Source of the DNA: Roseateles terrae | Lineage (GTDB): Bacteria > Pseudomonadota > Gammaproteobacteria > Burkholderiales > Burkholderiaceae_C | DNA: 64,000 nt | Assembly (NCBI RefSeq): GCF_014192155.1 | Contig: NZ_JACHXO010000007.1 | Coordinates: forward strand, 124,001 to 188,000 | Direction: 5' to 3' | Shown: one piece after another, positions 63,648 to 64,000 of the stretch | How the letters are laid out: the number at the start of each line of letters is the position of its first letter | Numbering within the stretch: position 1 is the stretch's first letter | Notes under the pieces: generated by a model | Told to the model about the DNA's origin: nothing | The model's input: the letters and a program-made list of their open reading frames with translations, nothing else | Databases searched by the model: none | Position numbers and translations under genes: made by a program

Positions 63648-64000
63648 CAGGCGGGACTCGAGAGTCGCTGGATCTGGCTCTGGGCGTGACGCCGGGCCCG
63701 CGCGTCCAGGGCCAGCAGGCCTTCGACACTATCGACCTCGCCCGCCTGCGGCGCGACGGCATCGAGCGTTTCGCGGTTGACCCGGCAGATCTGATCGAAG
63801 CGCAGGCCCCGATTCAGGAACGCGGCCACCGCTTCTTCATTGGCCGCATTGAGCACCGCCGTGCTGCCTTCCGCCGAACGCAGCGCGCGCCAGGACAGGT
63901 GCAGGCCGGGGAACCGTCGCTCGTCCGCTTCTTCGAAGCTCAGGCCCTGCGTCGTGAGCAGGTCCAGCCGGCTGGCTCCCGACGTGATGCGCTCGGGGAA
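63647..64000 (-). CDS. dxr: 1-deoxy-D-xylulose 5-phosphate reductoisomerase, C-terminal part (5' end beyond window)
   Basis: 117 residues are visible before the stop. ERITSGASRLDLLTTQGLSF, RFPGLHLSWRALRS and LNAANEEAVAAFLNRGLRFD are the C-terminal segments of Dxr, which makes methylerythritol phosphate for isoprenoids. The start lies past base 64000. One-base overlap with rseP shows they share an operon. Confidence 0.95.
   Translation of the reverse strand, partial: FPERITSGASRLDLLTTQGLSFEEADERRFPGLHLSWRALRSAEGSTAVLNAANEEAVAAFLNRGLRFDQICRVNRETLDAVAPQAGEVDSVEGLLALDARARRHAQSQIQRLSSPA

Overview
The window is high-GC bacterial DNA whose gene content and order fit the Burkholderiales, probably the Roseateles/Mitsuaria/Rubrivivax branch. 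Supporting points are an rpsF-priB-rpsR-rplI-dnaB cluster, a dxr-rseP-bamA-skp-lpxD-fabZ-lpxA-lpxB-rnhB run, ppsA divergent from ppsR, and large TonB-dependent receptors. The taxonomic placement is inference. I saw no rRNA or tRNA genes, insertion sequences, prophage genes or CRISPR arrays.

Layout. (1) 1-9872: a tightly packed minus-strand operon encodes a secreted cyanophycinase, an M14-type zinc hydrolase, a YfcC-type transporter, a GlxA/ArgR-type AraC regulator and two arginine N-succinyltransferase-family proteins. A TonB-dependent receptor is divergent from it. Read together this looks like a route for scavenging an Asp-Arg polymer and feeding the arginine into the succinyltransferase pathway. 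(2) 9998-14205: lipocalin, DUF2256 protein, Fe-S (6-4) photolyase, two-domain fasciclin lipoprotein and a DUF2878-type membrane protein, a set often linked to light or photo-oxidative stress. (3) 14206-25995: SulP transporter behind a structured leader, second TonB receptor, GST-like protein, Gre-like factor, a decayed TPR gene, a P2-type ATPase, a PA0069-type radical SAM protein and small unknowns. (4) 25998-33699: a homogentisate locus (metallo-beta-lactamase-fold protein, class A flavin hydroxylase with a small partner, hmgA, fahA), divergent from an IclR regulator and maiA. A perfect 15-bp palindrome overlaps the likely promoter. (5) 33710-35351: hipBA with clear operators and a probably leaderless message. 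(6) 35385-43500: a polyol ABC transporter, polyol dehydrogenase, AraC regulator and fructokinase. (7) 43833-64000: mostly housekeeping genes, namely a HI0933-family flavoprotein, the S6/S18/L9/DnaB cluster, a VC_2705-type symporter, ppsA/ppsR, a SpoU methyltransferase and the lipid A/outer-membrane assembly cluster, running into a dxr gene cut by the window end.

Recurring theme: several conserved enzymes carry in-frame insertions rich in Ala, Gly, Ser, Thr and Pro (AstA paralogue, P-type ATPase, flavin hydroxylase, IclR, HI0933 oxidoreductase). Start codons were moved inward from the longest reading frame wherever family alignment or a Shine-Dalgarno sequence favoured it. All function calls come from motif recognition; no database search was possible.
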